Positions 1-5,822 of a stretch of DNA of 10,333 bases are shown here, piece by piece; the stretch's first letter is position 1; every line of letters begins with the position of its first letter. This stretch comes from Candidatus Cloacimonadota bacterium (GTDB taxonomy: Bacteria; Cloacimonadota; Cloacimonadia; Cloacimonadales; TCS61), in NCBI GenBank assembly GCA_016931665.1, contig JAFGEH010000003.1, positions 1 to 10,333 of the forward strand, read 5' to 3'. Both the position numbers and the translations under genes were made by a program. The notes below the pieces were generated by a model that was given only the letters and a program-made list of their open reading frames with translations, did no database searches and was not told where the DNA came from.

Positions 1-141
1 AGAAGAAAAAGAATTGCACAAGGAAGCGGAACCAGTGTTCAGGATGTGAATAAATTGCTCCGCCAATTCGAACAGATGAAAAAGATGATGAAAAATTTTA
101 AGAATCCTAAGTTTTTGAAAAGCAGTATGTTACCCCTATGA
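1..141 (+). CDS. ffh: Signal recognition particle protein Ffh, C-terminal end (partial)
   Basis: Frame 1 reads from the window edge to a TGA at 139-141, giving 46 residues. It begins RRKRIAQGSGTSVQDVNKLL and continues with a Met-rich stretch containing QMKKMMK. This is the hallmark end of the Ffh M domain, which binds 4.5S/SRP RNA and, through its methionine bristles, the signal sequences of nascent membrane and secreted proteins. The G domain lies outside the window. The tail after the MKKMMK stretch is short and basic (KNFKNPKFLKSS). The neighbourhood ffh-rpsP-rimM-trmD-rplS is common in bacteria and supports the call. An 85-nt gap with a possible promoter separates it from rpsP. Confidence 0.93.
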   Translation, partial: RRKRIAQGSGTSVQDVNKLLRQFEQMKKMMKNFKNPKFLKSSMLPL

Positions 142-150
142 AAAATATAC

Positions 151-178
151 TTGACTAGATATCGGTAGGAAAAATTAT
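151..178 (+). promoter_or_regulatory. Candidate sigma70-type promoter for the rpsP operon
   Basis: TTGACT (151-156) matches five of six -35 consensus bases. After a 16-bp spacer, AATTAT (173-178) matches four of six -10 bases. It sits in the ffh-rpsP gap, 49 nt before the rpsP ATG. A small inverted repeat, AGGAA (167-171) and TTCCT (178-182), overlaps the -10. The -10 is weak, so this is a suggestion only; the operon could also be read through from ffh. Confidence 0.3.
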
Positions 179-226
179 TCCTTTCTGTCCGATAAATTAT
201 TATCTGTTATAGATTAAGGAGTGGAA

Positions 227-673
227 ATGGTTAAATTGAGACTGAAAAGAATGGGTACTATCGACAAACCCTTCTACAGAATTGTTGCAGTCGATTCCCG
301 CAAAAAAAGAGACGGAATCTATCTTGAGGCTTTGGGTTACTATGATCCTAAAACAGATCCCCTTACTCTGAAAATTGATTTCGACAAGGCTTTGACCTGG
401 CTGGGTAAAGGTGCCCAACCTTCTGAAACTGTTAATTCTCTCTTTCGAAAAGCCGGGATACTGGAGAAATGGCATCAAATAAAGATCGGTTCTCCGCAAG
501 AGAAAACTGCTGATACTGAAACTACAGTTGTTACTGAATTACCGGACGAGAACAAGAATGAAGAAATCGAAACACCCGTTAATGAAACAGAACCTGTCGA
601 ACCTGTTTCTGCAGAGAATGAAACGGAAGTAGAGATGGAAGAACCAGCAACAGCTGCTGCAAAATCTGAATAA
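227..673 (+). CDS. rpsP: 30S ribosomal protein S16 with long acidic C-terminal tail
   Basis: S16 is a small-subunit protein that helps assemble the 5' domain of 16S rRNA. The N-terminus MVKLRLKRMG, then KPFYRIVAVDSRKKRDG and LGYYDP, are classic S16 motifs, and residues 1 to about 84 cover the whole usual domain. The remaining roughly 60 residues form a low-complexity tail rich in Glu, Thr, Val and Pro with few basic residues. Acidic or Ala/Glu-rich S16 tails occur in Bacteroidota-like lineages, so this is unusual but not unique. I chose ATG 227 because AAGGAG (216-221) lies 5 nt upstream. The in-frame GTG at 221 overlaps that ribosome binding site and would add only two residues. It is the first gene of a translation operon; khpA starts 19 nt after its stop. 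Confidence 0.96.
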   Translation: MVKLRLKRMGTIDKPFYRIVAVDSRKKRDGIYLEALGYYDPKTDPLTLKIDFDKALTWLGKGAQPSETVNSLFRKAGILEKWHQIKIGSPQEKTADTETTVVTELPDENKNEEIETPVNETEPVEPVSAENETEVEMEEPATAAAKSE

Positions 674-692
674 CCGGATCAAAGGAGTAATA

Positions 693-923
693 ATGAAAGA
701 ATTGATTGAATTCATTGTAAAAGCCCTGGTTGATGATCCTGGTTCTATCGATATCAAAGAAGTTGCCGGTGATAAAATCACGATTTTTGAATTACGTGCC
801 AGCAAAGGCGATATTGGCAAAGTAATCGGCAAGAGAGGTCGTACTGCCAGCTCCATCCGTACAATCCTGAATGCTGTCTCAGCTCGTCAGGGAAAGAGAG
901 CCGTACTCGAAATAATCGAGTAA
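693..923 (+). CDS. khpA: KhpA, single KH-domain RNA-binding protein (YlqC/TM1567 family)
   Basis: A 76-residue protein of the short KH family found between rpsP and rimM in many bacteria. The RNA-binding GxxG loop is visible as GKRG (residues 46-49) within IGKVIGKRGRTASSIRTIL. The N-terminal helix MKELIEFIVKALVDDP is also typical. In Firmicutes, KhpA pairs with KhpB/EloR and affects cell elongation and small-RNA biology; whether that holds here is unknown and no khpB is in the window. AAAGGAG (681-687) precedes the ATG by 5 nt. Its stop overlaps the rimM start by one base (TAATG), which implies coupled translation. Confidence 0.93.
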   Translation: MKELIEFIVKALVDDPGSIDIKEVAGDKITIFELRASKGDIGKVIGKRGRTASSIRTILNAVSARQGKRAVLEIIE

Positions 924-1429
924 TGCAGATCTGTGATCTTGTTCCCATCGGCAGACTGGGAAGAAAAGCTGATAAGGAAGGCTTTATCGATTTTCATGCC
1001 GATGCCGGTTTTAAAAATAATCTGATTGATATTAGTGAGATTTTTTTGATCTTTAAAAATAATAGAGTGAAATTCGTGACTTTGCTTGCAGTTGATAACG
1101 CCAGACAGCCCAGAATCAAGCTGGCTGAAATGGACGTTACCGCTGAGGCAGCCAGAGAGAATAATGTGGTGGTTTTGTTGACGCGTCAACAGCTTAAGGA
1201 ATTGACTGGAGACAACACTGAAGTTGCTGAAATGGGTATGATAGCCTGGTTTAATAATGAGCCCGTTGGAGAATTGATTGATATATTCGATAACGGAGCG
1301 CATGAAGTTCTGGTAATTGCCCGTAAAGAAGGCAAAGAAATCCTTGTTCCTAATGTGGAATATTTTGTAGCAGGGGTTAGGGAAAACAATATCCTGCTGC
1401 AAAATATTGAAGAATTGCTGGATTTATGA
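923..1429 (+). CDS. rimM: Ribosome maturation factor RimM (divergent)
   Basis: RimM binds ribosomal protein S19 and helps mature the head of the 30S subunit. The protein is 168 residues, normal for the family. The N-terminal RimM barrel starts at IGRLGRKADKEGF, where the usual family pattern is closer to G-x-I-x-K-x-HG-x-x-GE; the HG pair is not obvious here. The C-terminal PRC-barrel is clearer from about residue 95 on: GELIDIFDNGAHEVLVIA, then ILVPNVEYFVAGV and a closing LLDL. Position between khpA and trmD is the strongest support. It overlaps khpA by 1 nt and trmD by 4 nt (ATGA). Sequence alone would give only moderate certainty; context raises it. Confidence 0.88.
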   Translation: MQICDLVPIGRLGRKADKEGFIDFHADAGFKNNLIDISEIFLIFKNNRVKFVTLLAVDNARQPRIKLAEMDVTAEAARENNVVVLLTRQQLKELTGDNTEVAEMGMIAWFNNEPVGELIDIFDNGAHEVLVIARKEGKEILVPNVEYFVAGVRENNILLQNIEELLDL

Positions 1430-2124
1430 GAATAGATATTTTAACTCTGTTTCCTGGACTTTTCCAGAATTTCATGGCTGAAAGTATGATCAGCATCGCC
1501 CTCAAGGCAAAAGCTCTCTCTCTTCGGATTGTAAATATCCGGGATTATACACAAGATCGCCATCGTACTGCCGATGATTATCCCTATGGAGGCGGTGCGG
1601 GTATGATCATGAAACCGGAACCCCTGTACGAAGCTATCACCTCATGTCTGGGGGAGACGAAAAAACCTGTGATTTACTTCACGCCTCAAGGTAGATTACT
1701 GAAACAGGAAATCGTATGGAATTACAGCCAGGAGAAAGAATTAATCCTGCTCTGCGGCCATTATAAGGAAATCGATCAGAGGATCAGAGATACTCTCGTC
1801 ACCGATGAATTATCCATCGGGGATTATGTGCTTTCCGGAGGAGAAATTCCTGCTATGGTTTTTATTGATGCCCTGGCGCGATTATTACCCGGGGTACTCA
1901 ACGATATCGATTCGGCTCTTACAGATTCACACCAGAACGGGTTGCTGGGATCTCCACATTATACCCGACCTCCCGATTTCATGGGCTTGAAAGTACCCGA
2001 AGTGCTGCTCTCAGGTAACCACCAGAATATTGACCTGTGGCGTCAGGAAAAATCTGTCGAAATTACCCGACGTAATCGACCTGACCTCTACAGGGCCTGG
2101 AAAAGAAAAAAACAATCCGAATGA
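1426..2124 (+). CDS. trmD: tRNA (guanine-37-N1)-methyltransferase TrmD
   Basis: TrmD methylates N1 of G37, next to the anticodon, using S-adenosylmethionine, and so prevents +1 frameshifting. The protein has 232 residues and is complete. Visible motifs are the N-terminal IDILTLFPGLF, DDYPYGGGAGM (residues 51-60), the trefoil-knot SAM site YFTPQGR (84-90) and LSIGDYVLSGGE (129-140), and SPHYTRP (176-182). By recalled alignment to the Haemophilus enzyme, R152 matches Arg154 and D167 matches the catalytic base Asp169. K114 in GHYKEID stands where Haemophilus has Glu116, a change I recall from Bacteroidota TrmD. It overlaps rimM and the next methyltransferase by 4 nt each. Confidence 0.97.
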   Translation: MRIDILTLFPGLFQNFMAESMISIALKAKALSLRIVNIRDYTQDRHRTADDYPYGGGAGMIMKPEPLYEAITSCLGETKKPVIYFTPQGRLLKQEIVWNYSQEKELILLCGHYKEIDQRIRDTLVTDELSIGDYVLSGGEIPAMVFIDALARLLPGVLNDIDSALTDSHQNGLLGSPHYTRPPDFMGLKVPEVLLSGNHQNIDLWRQEKSVEITRRNRPDLYRAWKRKKQSE

Positions 2125-2675
2125 ATAAGACAAAACTGTATCTGGGACTGGTTCATTATCCAGTTACCAACAGACTGGGGGAACTAGTTACCACATCAAT
2201 CACTAATCTGGATATTCATGATATTTCCAGAAGCTGTCTTACTTTCGGAGTGCGGCAATTTTTCATCATCAATCCGCTTCCCACTCAGAAAGAATTTCTG
2301 GAAAGAGTTACCAGATTCTGGAATCAGGAAGAGGCTGCCGCCTACAATTCTCATCGCGTAGCAGCATTGCAATTAATTCAATATGCCACATCGATTGATA
2401 TGGTTATCACTGAAATAAAAAACCAGGAAGAAATCAGTCCTGTTATCGTTACCACAACTGCTGTTGAAAGGAAATCTCATCTGAGTTTCCGGAATTTCTT
2501 ACAAATTCGAGGACCGGTATTACTGCTTTTGGGAACCGGCTATGGTCTTGCTCCCCAGGTGCATGATCGTGCCGATTTTATTCTAGAACCAATCAGAGGG
2601 GTGGGCGATTATAATCACCTCTCAGTAAGAAGTGCCGCAGCAATTGTGTTGGACCGGATTTCTTCCGAAAAATAA
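2121..2675 (+). CDS. TrmD-associated SPOUT RNA methyltransferase (TM1570-like)
   Basis: A 184-residue protein resembling the SPOUT-fold family represented by Thermotoga maritima TM1570, which also follows trmD (Pfam type Methyltrn_RNA_4). The N-terminus LYLGLVHYPVTNRLGE is typical. The SAM-binding knot is seen in LLLLGTGYGLAPQV (134-147) and DYNHLSVRSAAAIVLDR (163-179). The family is assumed to methylate an RNA, but as far as I know the modified nucleotide has not been settled. There is a 4-nt ATGA overlap with trmD. The stop is followed at once by the rplS ribosome binding site, so its product is probably made in step with its neighbours. The family call is secure; the substrate is not known. 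Confidence 0.9.
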   Translation: MNKTKLYLGLVHYPVTNRLGELVTTSITNLDIHDISRSCLTFGVRQFFIINPLPTQKEFLERVTRFWNQEEAAAYNSHRVAALQLIQYATSIDMVITEIKNQEEISPVIVTTTAVERKSHLSFRNFLQIRGPVLLLLGTGYGLAPQVHDRADFILEPIRGVGDYNHLSVRSAAAIVLDRISSEK

Positions 2676-2685
2676 AGGAGGAATG

Positions 2686-3033
2686 ATGGATATTATTCAT
2701 GAAATTGGCAAGGAACAGCTACGAACCGATTTGCCGGAATTCAAGGTTGGTGATACAATCAAAGTCCACTACAAGATCAAGGAAGGGGCTAAAGAAAGAA
2801 TTCAGGTATTTCAAGGCATCGTAATGCAAAGAAGGGGAGCTCAGATTTCTGAATCCATCACCGTGCGCAAAATAAGCAACGGCATTGGTGTAGAAAGAAT
2901 TTTCCCTCTGCATAGTCCAAATATCCAGAAAATTGACGTGGTCAGATTCGGGCGTGTCAGAAGAGCGAAACTATTCTATTTAAGAAAAGCCAAAGGCAAA
3001 GCTGCTCGCGTCAAAGAAATGAAAAGATATTAA
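2686..3033 (+). CDS. rplS: 50S ribosomal protein L19
   Basis: L19 lies at the interface of the large and small subunits. The 115 residues are exactly the usual size. Typical motifs are LRTDLPEFKVGDTIKVH, VFQGIVMQRRG, SITVRKISNGIGVERIFP, HSPNIQKIDVVR, and the basic end RRAKLFYLRKAKGKAARVKE. Two ATG codons stand in tandem at 2683 and 2686. AAGGAGG (2675-2681) is 1 nt from the first and 4 nt from the second, so I chose the second. The reading frame is open further upstream, but that part overlaps the SPOUT gene and does not match L19. It is the last gene of the operon, followed by a strong terminator. Confidence 0.97.
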   Translation: MDIIHEIGKEQLRTDLPEFKVGDTIKVHYKIKEGAKERIQVFQGIVMQRRGAQISESITVRKISNGIGVERIFPLHSPNIQKIDVVRFGRVRRAKLFYLRKAKGKAARVKEMKRY

Positions 3034-3039
3034 TTAATA

Positions 3040-3068
3040 AAGGGAGTCGTCAGACTCCCTTTTTTTAT
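3040..3068 (+). terminator. Rho-independent terminator of the rpsP-rplS operon, possibly bidirectional
   Basis: A perfect 9-bp stem, AAGGGAGTC (3040-3048) with GACTCCCTT (3053-3061), closes a 4-nt loop GTCA and runs into TTTTTTATTT. It starts seven bases after the rplS stop. On the minus strand the same stem is followed by TTATTAATTA, which is U-rich in RNA, so it could also end transcripts coming from the smpB side. Confidence 0.93.
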
Positions 3069-3211
3069 TTCTTAACCACCCCAGCCTTCTTCATGAATTC
3101 ATATTCTGCTGGAGTTATGCGATGATTGAGTCTATTCATTGGGAGAACGATTACTCGGCAATTCACTTCTCCCCCCCAAAAAACCATATATTCTGAATCT
3201 TCTTGCCACAT
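3065..3211 (-). CDS. Small hypothetical reading frame, possibly the 3' part of a broken gene
   Basis: A 48-codon frame runs from ATG (3209-3211) to TAA (3065-3067) in the gap between rplS and smpB. Its product starts MWQEDSEYMVFWGGE and ends with TPAEYEFMKKAGVVKK; I do not recognise it. First codon positions are purine-rich, as in coding DNA, and the amino-acid make-up looks ordinary. Against it, there is no clear ribosome binding site and its stop lies in the T-run of the rplS terminator. The same frame stays open for 20 more codons upstream of a TAA at 3218-3220, with a GTG at 3269-3271 and the motif CGSC. That suggests one gene of about 68 residues cut by a nonsense codon. A chance frame remains possible. 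Confidence 0.3.
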   Translation of the reverse strand: MWQEDSEYMVFWGGEVNCRVIVLPMNRLNHRITPAEYEFMKKAGVVKK

Positions 3212-3299
3212 TTTTATTTATCTTGGGCAGGAACCACAGGAAGCTGTAATCTCCATGTCATCTCTGGACACGATAATTTCTTAAGAGATAATCCCGGTA

Positions 3300-3749
3300 T
3301 TAATGAGAGTAGTCTTTAATTTCTCTTTCTTTATCCCTGAGTTCGGTTTTCTTTCTGATATCATCCCTTTTATCAAATTTCCTTTTTCCACGTGCCAGGG
3401 CAATAATAATCTTAACCAATCCCTTATCGTTGATAATTAATTCTACCGGCACCAGGGTGTACCCCTTTTCTTCAACTTTCGTAGCCAGGCGGTTGATTTC
3501 ATGACGGTTAAAAAGGAGTTTTCTTTTCCGTTCGGGGTCATGGTCAAAATGGCCGGCATATTCGTAGCCGCTGATATGAAGATTATAAAGCCAGACTTCT
3601 CCTGATTCTATTCTGGCATAGCTGTCTTTGAAATTTATTTTTCCAGCCCGGATAGATTTGATCTCTGATCCGGTTAATACTATACCAGCTTCCAGGGTCT
3701 GGCCCAGAAAATAATGGTATTCCGCTTTTCTGTTCTTGAATGTTTTCAT
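3300..3749 (-). CDS. smpB: SsrA-binding protein SmpB
   Basis: SmpB binds the tRNA-like part of tmRNA and brings it to stalled ribosomes for trans-translation. Family marks are NRKAEYHYFLGQTLEAGIVL, then GSEIKSIR, NFKDSYARIESGEVWLYN, HISGYEYA, and the basic tail ARGKRKFDKRDDIRKK that enters the decoding channel. I place the start at ATG 3747-3749: AGGA lies 7 nt upstream, and homologues usually begin near MK-x-x-x-N-x-KA. An in-frame ATG at 3762-3764, with AAGG 4 nt before it, would add five residues and cannot be ruled out. The start chosen gives 149 residues, normal for SmpB. It is transcribed divergently from the sugar-phosphate transferase gene. The tmRNA gene ssrA is not in this window. 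Confidence 0.96.
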   Translation of the reverse strand: MKTFKNRKAEYHYFLGQTLEAGIVLTGSEIKSIRAGKINFKDSYARIESGEVWLYNLHISGYEYAGHFDHDPERKRKLLFNRHEINRLATKVEEKGYTLVPVELIINDKGLVKIIIALARGKRKFDKRDDIRKKTELRDKEREIKDYSH

Positions 3750-3829
3750 TGCTTTATCCTGCATTCAACCTTAAATAATGACTGATCTTGTCAAATTGTT
3801 TCAGCATCTGCTGGAAGGCCTGAAATGCA

Positions 3830-3858
3830 TTGACAAAAATTAGAGGCAGGGGAATTAA
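3830..3858 (+). promoter_or_regulatory. Candidate promoter for the WecA-like transferase gene
   Basis: A perfect TTGACA (3830-3835), 17-bp spacer and AATTAA (3853-3858, three of six consensus bases) stand 23 nt before the ATG at 3882. The -10 resembles AATTAT proposed before rpsP. The TTGACAA here (3830-3836) has an inverted copy TTGTCAA at 3788-3794. No mapped start site supports it, so confidence is limited. Confidence 0.35.
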
Positions 3859-3881
3859 GAAAAAAAATCAGCAGGGGTGTA

Positions 3882-4961
3882 ATGAATATTATCTATATAT
3901 GCATGACCGTATTCAGCCTGGCTTTTCTCCTGGTTTATGTCATCACGCCCCTGGTGATCAGGTTTGCCTGTAAAACGGGTTTTCTGGATAATCCCAACGC
4001 CAGGAAGGTTCATAAAAAATCCACTCCTCTGCTCGGGGGAGTAGCTGTTTTCAGTGGTTTTTTTATATTAACAATTTATATAATTTTTACTAAACTCCAT
4101 AACTTCAACCTGCCGATAGCCGGATATTTATTGGGTGCCCTACTGATTGTGGTGGTAGGGATTATTGACGATAAAATGGGTATGCATCCTCTATTGAAGC
4201 TGACCGGTCAATTTATTTCCTGTCTGATATTCATATTCACCAATGATCTGCTGGCAATATTGGGACCAGTGTACATTACTATTCCTATACTGGTATTATG
4301 GATGGTAGGACTGATGAATGCCCTGAATTTCCTGGATAATATGGATGGGATTATTACCGGGATGTCCGGGATTCTGGCTTTGGGATTCTATGCCTTCAGT
4401 TTTATCAGCAAGAACTACCTAATGCCCGGTGAGGCTGAATTCGTGTCCCTGCTATCCCTGATTTTTGCTGGTGCTGTCTTCGGATTCCTGCCTTACAATT
4501 TCAATCCCGCCAAAATCTTCCTGGGTGATGCCGGCAGTATGTTTATCGGCTATTTTCTTTCTACGATGGGTATCCTGACTGGTAAACTGGCCGTCATCAG
4601 CAAGCAGAGTGACCTCTATTATCTACTTCCAGTCTTACTGCTGAGCTATGCTATTTTTGATATATCCCTGGTAAGCGTTACCAGAAAGAGAGATGGCCGG
4701 CGCTTAAGCCAGGGAGGGCAGGATCATTCTACTCACCGCATTGGAACAGCCATCGGTTCTGCCAAGATAACGGCCATGATCGTTTATCTGATAAATATTA
4801 TTATAGTACTTGTTACGATAATTGTCTTTATGATGGGATCTGATAAATTACTTATCCTGGCGACAATTTTCTTCGCTGTACTTTTTCTGCTCTTTGGCAA
4901 GAAACTTGATCAGATTCCCATCGCAATTCCTCAAAATCAAATCAAACAACAACAGGAATAA
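3882..4961 (+). CDS. Polyprenyl-phosphate sugar-1-phosphate transferase (WecA/TagO/MraY family)
   Basis: An integral membrane enzyme of 359 residues with about ten hydrophobic segments. The family moves a sugar-1-phosphate, most often GlcNAc-1-P, from its UDP form to undecaprenyl phosphate on the cytoplasmic face, the first step of O-antigen, teichoic-acid or other surface-glycan synthesis. Conserved parts in order: FLDNPNARKVHKKSTPLLGG (34-53), GIIDDKMG (93-100) with the Mg-binding DD pair, NALNFLDNMDG (146-156), FLGDAGSM (213-220), and a cytoplasmic loop ending DHSTHRIG (281-288), where WecA proteins usually show a HxxHR-type motif. AGGGGTG precedes the ATG closely. The MBL gene begins 3 nt after its stop. 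I give no symbol because wecA and tagO cannot be told apart here. Confidence 0.92.
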   Translation: MNIIYICMTVFSLAFLLVYVITPLVIRFACKTGFLDNPNARKVHKKSTPLLGGVAVFSGFFILTIYIIFTKLHNFNLPIAGYLLGALLIVVVGIIDDKMGMHPLLKLTGQFISCLIFIFTNDLLAILGPVYITIPILVLWMVGLMNALNFLDNMDGIITGMSGILALGFYAFSFISKNYLMPGEAEFVSLLSLIFAGAVFGFLPYNFNPAKIFLGDAGSMFIGYFLSTMGILTGKLAVISKQSDLYYLLPVLLLSYAIFDISLVSVTRKRDGRRLSQGGQDHSTHRIGTAIGSAKITAMIVYLINIIIVLVTIIVFMMGSDKLLILATIFFAVLFLLFGKKLDQIPIAIPQNQIKQQQE

Positions 4962-4964
4962 TCA

Positions 4965-5702
4965 TTGAAGATTAGAGTATTAGGGTCAGCATCAGGTATG
5001 CCAACTCCCGGTAAAAGCAATGCCTTGATCTGGATTAATTTTCAGGACAAGAACCTGATTCTGGATTGCGGGGAAGGTGCGTCATTAAAACTTCTGCAGC
5101 ATAATATGGATGATGATTATCTGGATGCTGTTATTATTACTCATAACCACGCCGATCACCTGTCGGGCTTGATAATGGTGATCCAGATGCTGCATATTCA
5201 GAAGAGAAAAAAACAGTTACTCGTATTTCTCCCTGAAGGAGAGATCTTCTTTCTGGAAATGCTGAGTTTTTTTTATCTTTTCCCGGCAAAACTGTCGTAT
5301 CCTTTAATTATCAGAAATATCTGTGACATAAAAAACTATTATCCCGAGATATCCCTGCTGGAAAATAATCATCTGGCAGGTTACTGCGATCTTATCAGGG
5401 AAGCAGCAACGGGGAATAAAATGAAAGCCTATTCTATCCTGCTCAATGTTCAAGGTGTCAGTGCGCTCTACAGTTCAGATCTTAACGAGCTGATTTCTCT
5501 GGAACCTTACCTGGATGATCTGGACCTGTTGATCCTCGATGGGCTACATCCGTCCGCCGCAGAAATAATCAGCCTTCCTCAACGGACACGGGCAGCCATA
5601 ATACTTAACCATGGTCTTTCTACAGAACTGAAAAAAAGGTTGATGGAACGGGAAGATCATCCCTTTATTCTGGCAGATGAGACGCAGGAAATCGAGTTAT
5701 AA
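4965..5702 (+). CDS. MBL-fold metal-dependent hydrolase (RNase Z-like group)
   Basis: A 245-residue metallo-beta-lactamase-fold protein. The N-terminus KIRVLGSASGMPTPGKSNA and LILDCGEGASLKLL resemble RNase Z-type MBL proteins. The zinc motif is complete as HNHADH (60-65). Further likely ligands are H136, D172 in LYSSDLN, and H216 in IILNHGLS. It lacks an obvious long RNase Z exosite insertion, so tRNA 3'-end processing is not established; other phosphodiesterase or hydrolase roles are possible. The start is TTG at 4965, supported by AGGA 7 nt upstream and by MKIRVLG fitting the first strand of the fold. It lies 3 nt after the sugar-phosphate transferase gene and is probably cotranscribed with it. 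There is no signal peptide, so it is likely cytoplasmic. Confidence 0.85.
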   Translation: MKIRVLGSASGMPTPGKSNALIWINFQDKNLILDCGEGASLKLLQHNMDDDYLDAVIITHNHADHLSGLIMVIQMLHIQKRKKQLLVFLPEGEIFFLEMLSFFYLFPAKLSYPLIIRNICDIKNYYPEISLLENNHLAGYCDLIREAATGNKMKAYSILLNVQGVSALYSSDLNELISLEPYLDDLDLLILDGLHPSAAEIISLPQRTRAAIILNHGLSTELKKRLMEREDHPFILADETQEIEL

Positions 5703-5822
5703 TGTATATTTTTACAGCCTTCTTTTCCTGTTCCGGGGCTGTGCAGGTAACAATAATCACTCTCATCTACAAGAACTTCCTGTTAAATTAATTCTAATAG
5801 CATCGATTAATCTATATTAAAT

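Noticed and set aside
539..856. Minus-strand frame of 105 codons opposite rpsP and khpA
   Set aside because: Its Phe/Cys/Ile-rich translation is what the Glu/Lys-rich genes on the plus strand produce in antisense, and both plus-strand genes are secure.
887..1402. Minus-strand frame of 171 codons opposite rimM
   Set aside because: It mirrors rimM almost entirely, shows no domain motif, and sits in an unbroken plus-strand operon.
2632..2685. Extended L19 start at the in-frame ATG 2632
   Set aside because: It would lie within the SPOUT methyltransferase gene, lacks a binding site, and adds residues foreign to L19; the GGAGG-led ATG pair at 2683/2686 fits the family.
3092..3145. The TPAEYEF stretch as the end of an IS3-type transposase
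   Set aside because: TP-x-EY is found near IS3 integrase ends, but the residues before it lack the YN-x-R-x-H-x-x-L pattern, and no terminal repeats or DDE remains are present.
3766..3794. TTGACA on the minus strand (3789-3794) as the -35 of smpB
   Set aside because: At 16-17 bp spacing the -10 position reads AAGGTT or AGGTTG, not a -10, and a start there would fall inside or next to the smpB start codons.
5714..5742. Inverted repeat ACAGCC / GGCTGT after the MBL gene as a terminator
   Set aside because: Only six pairs with a 17-nt loop and no T-run follows.
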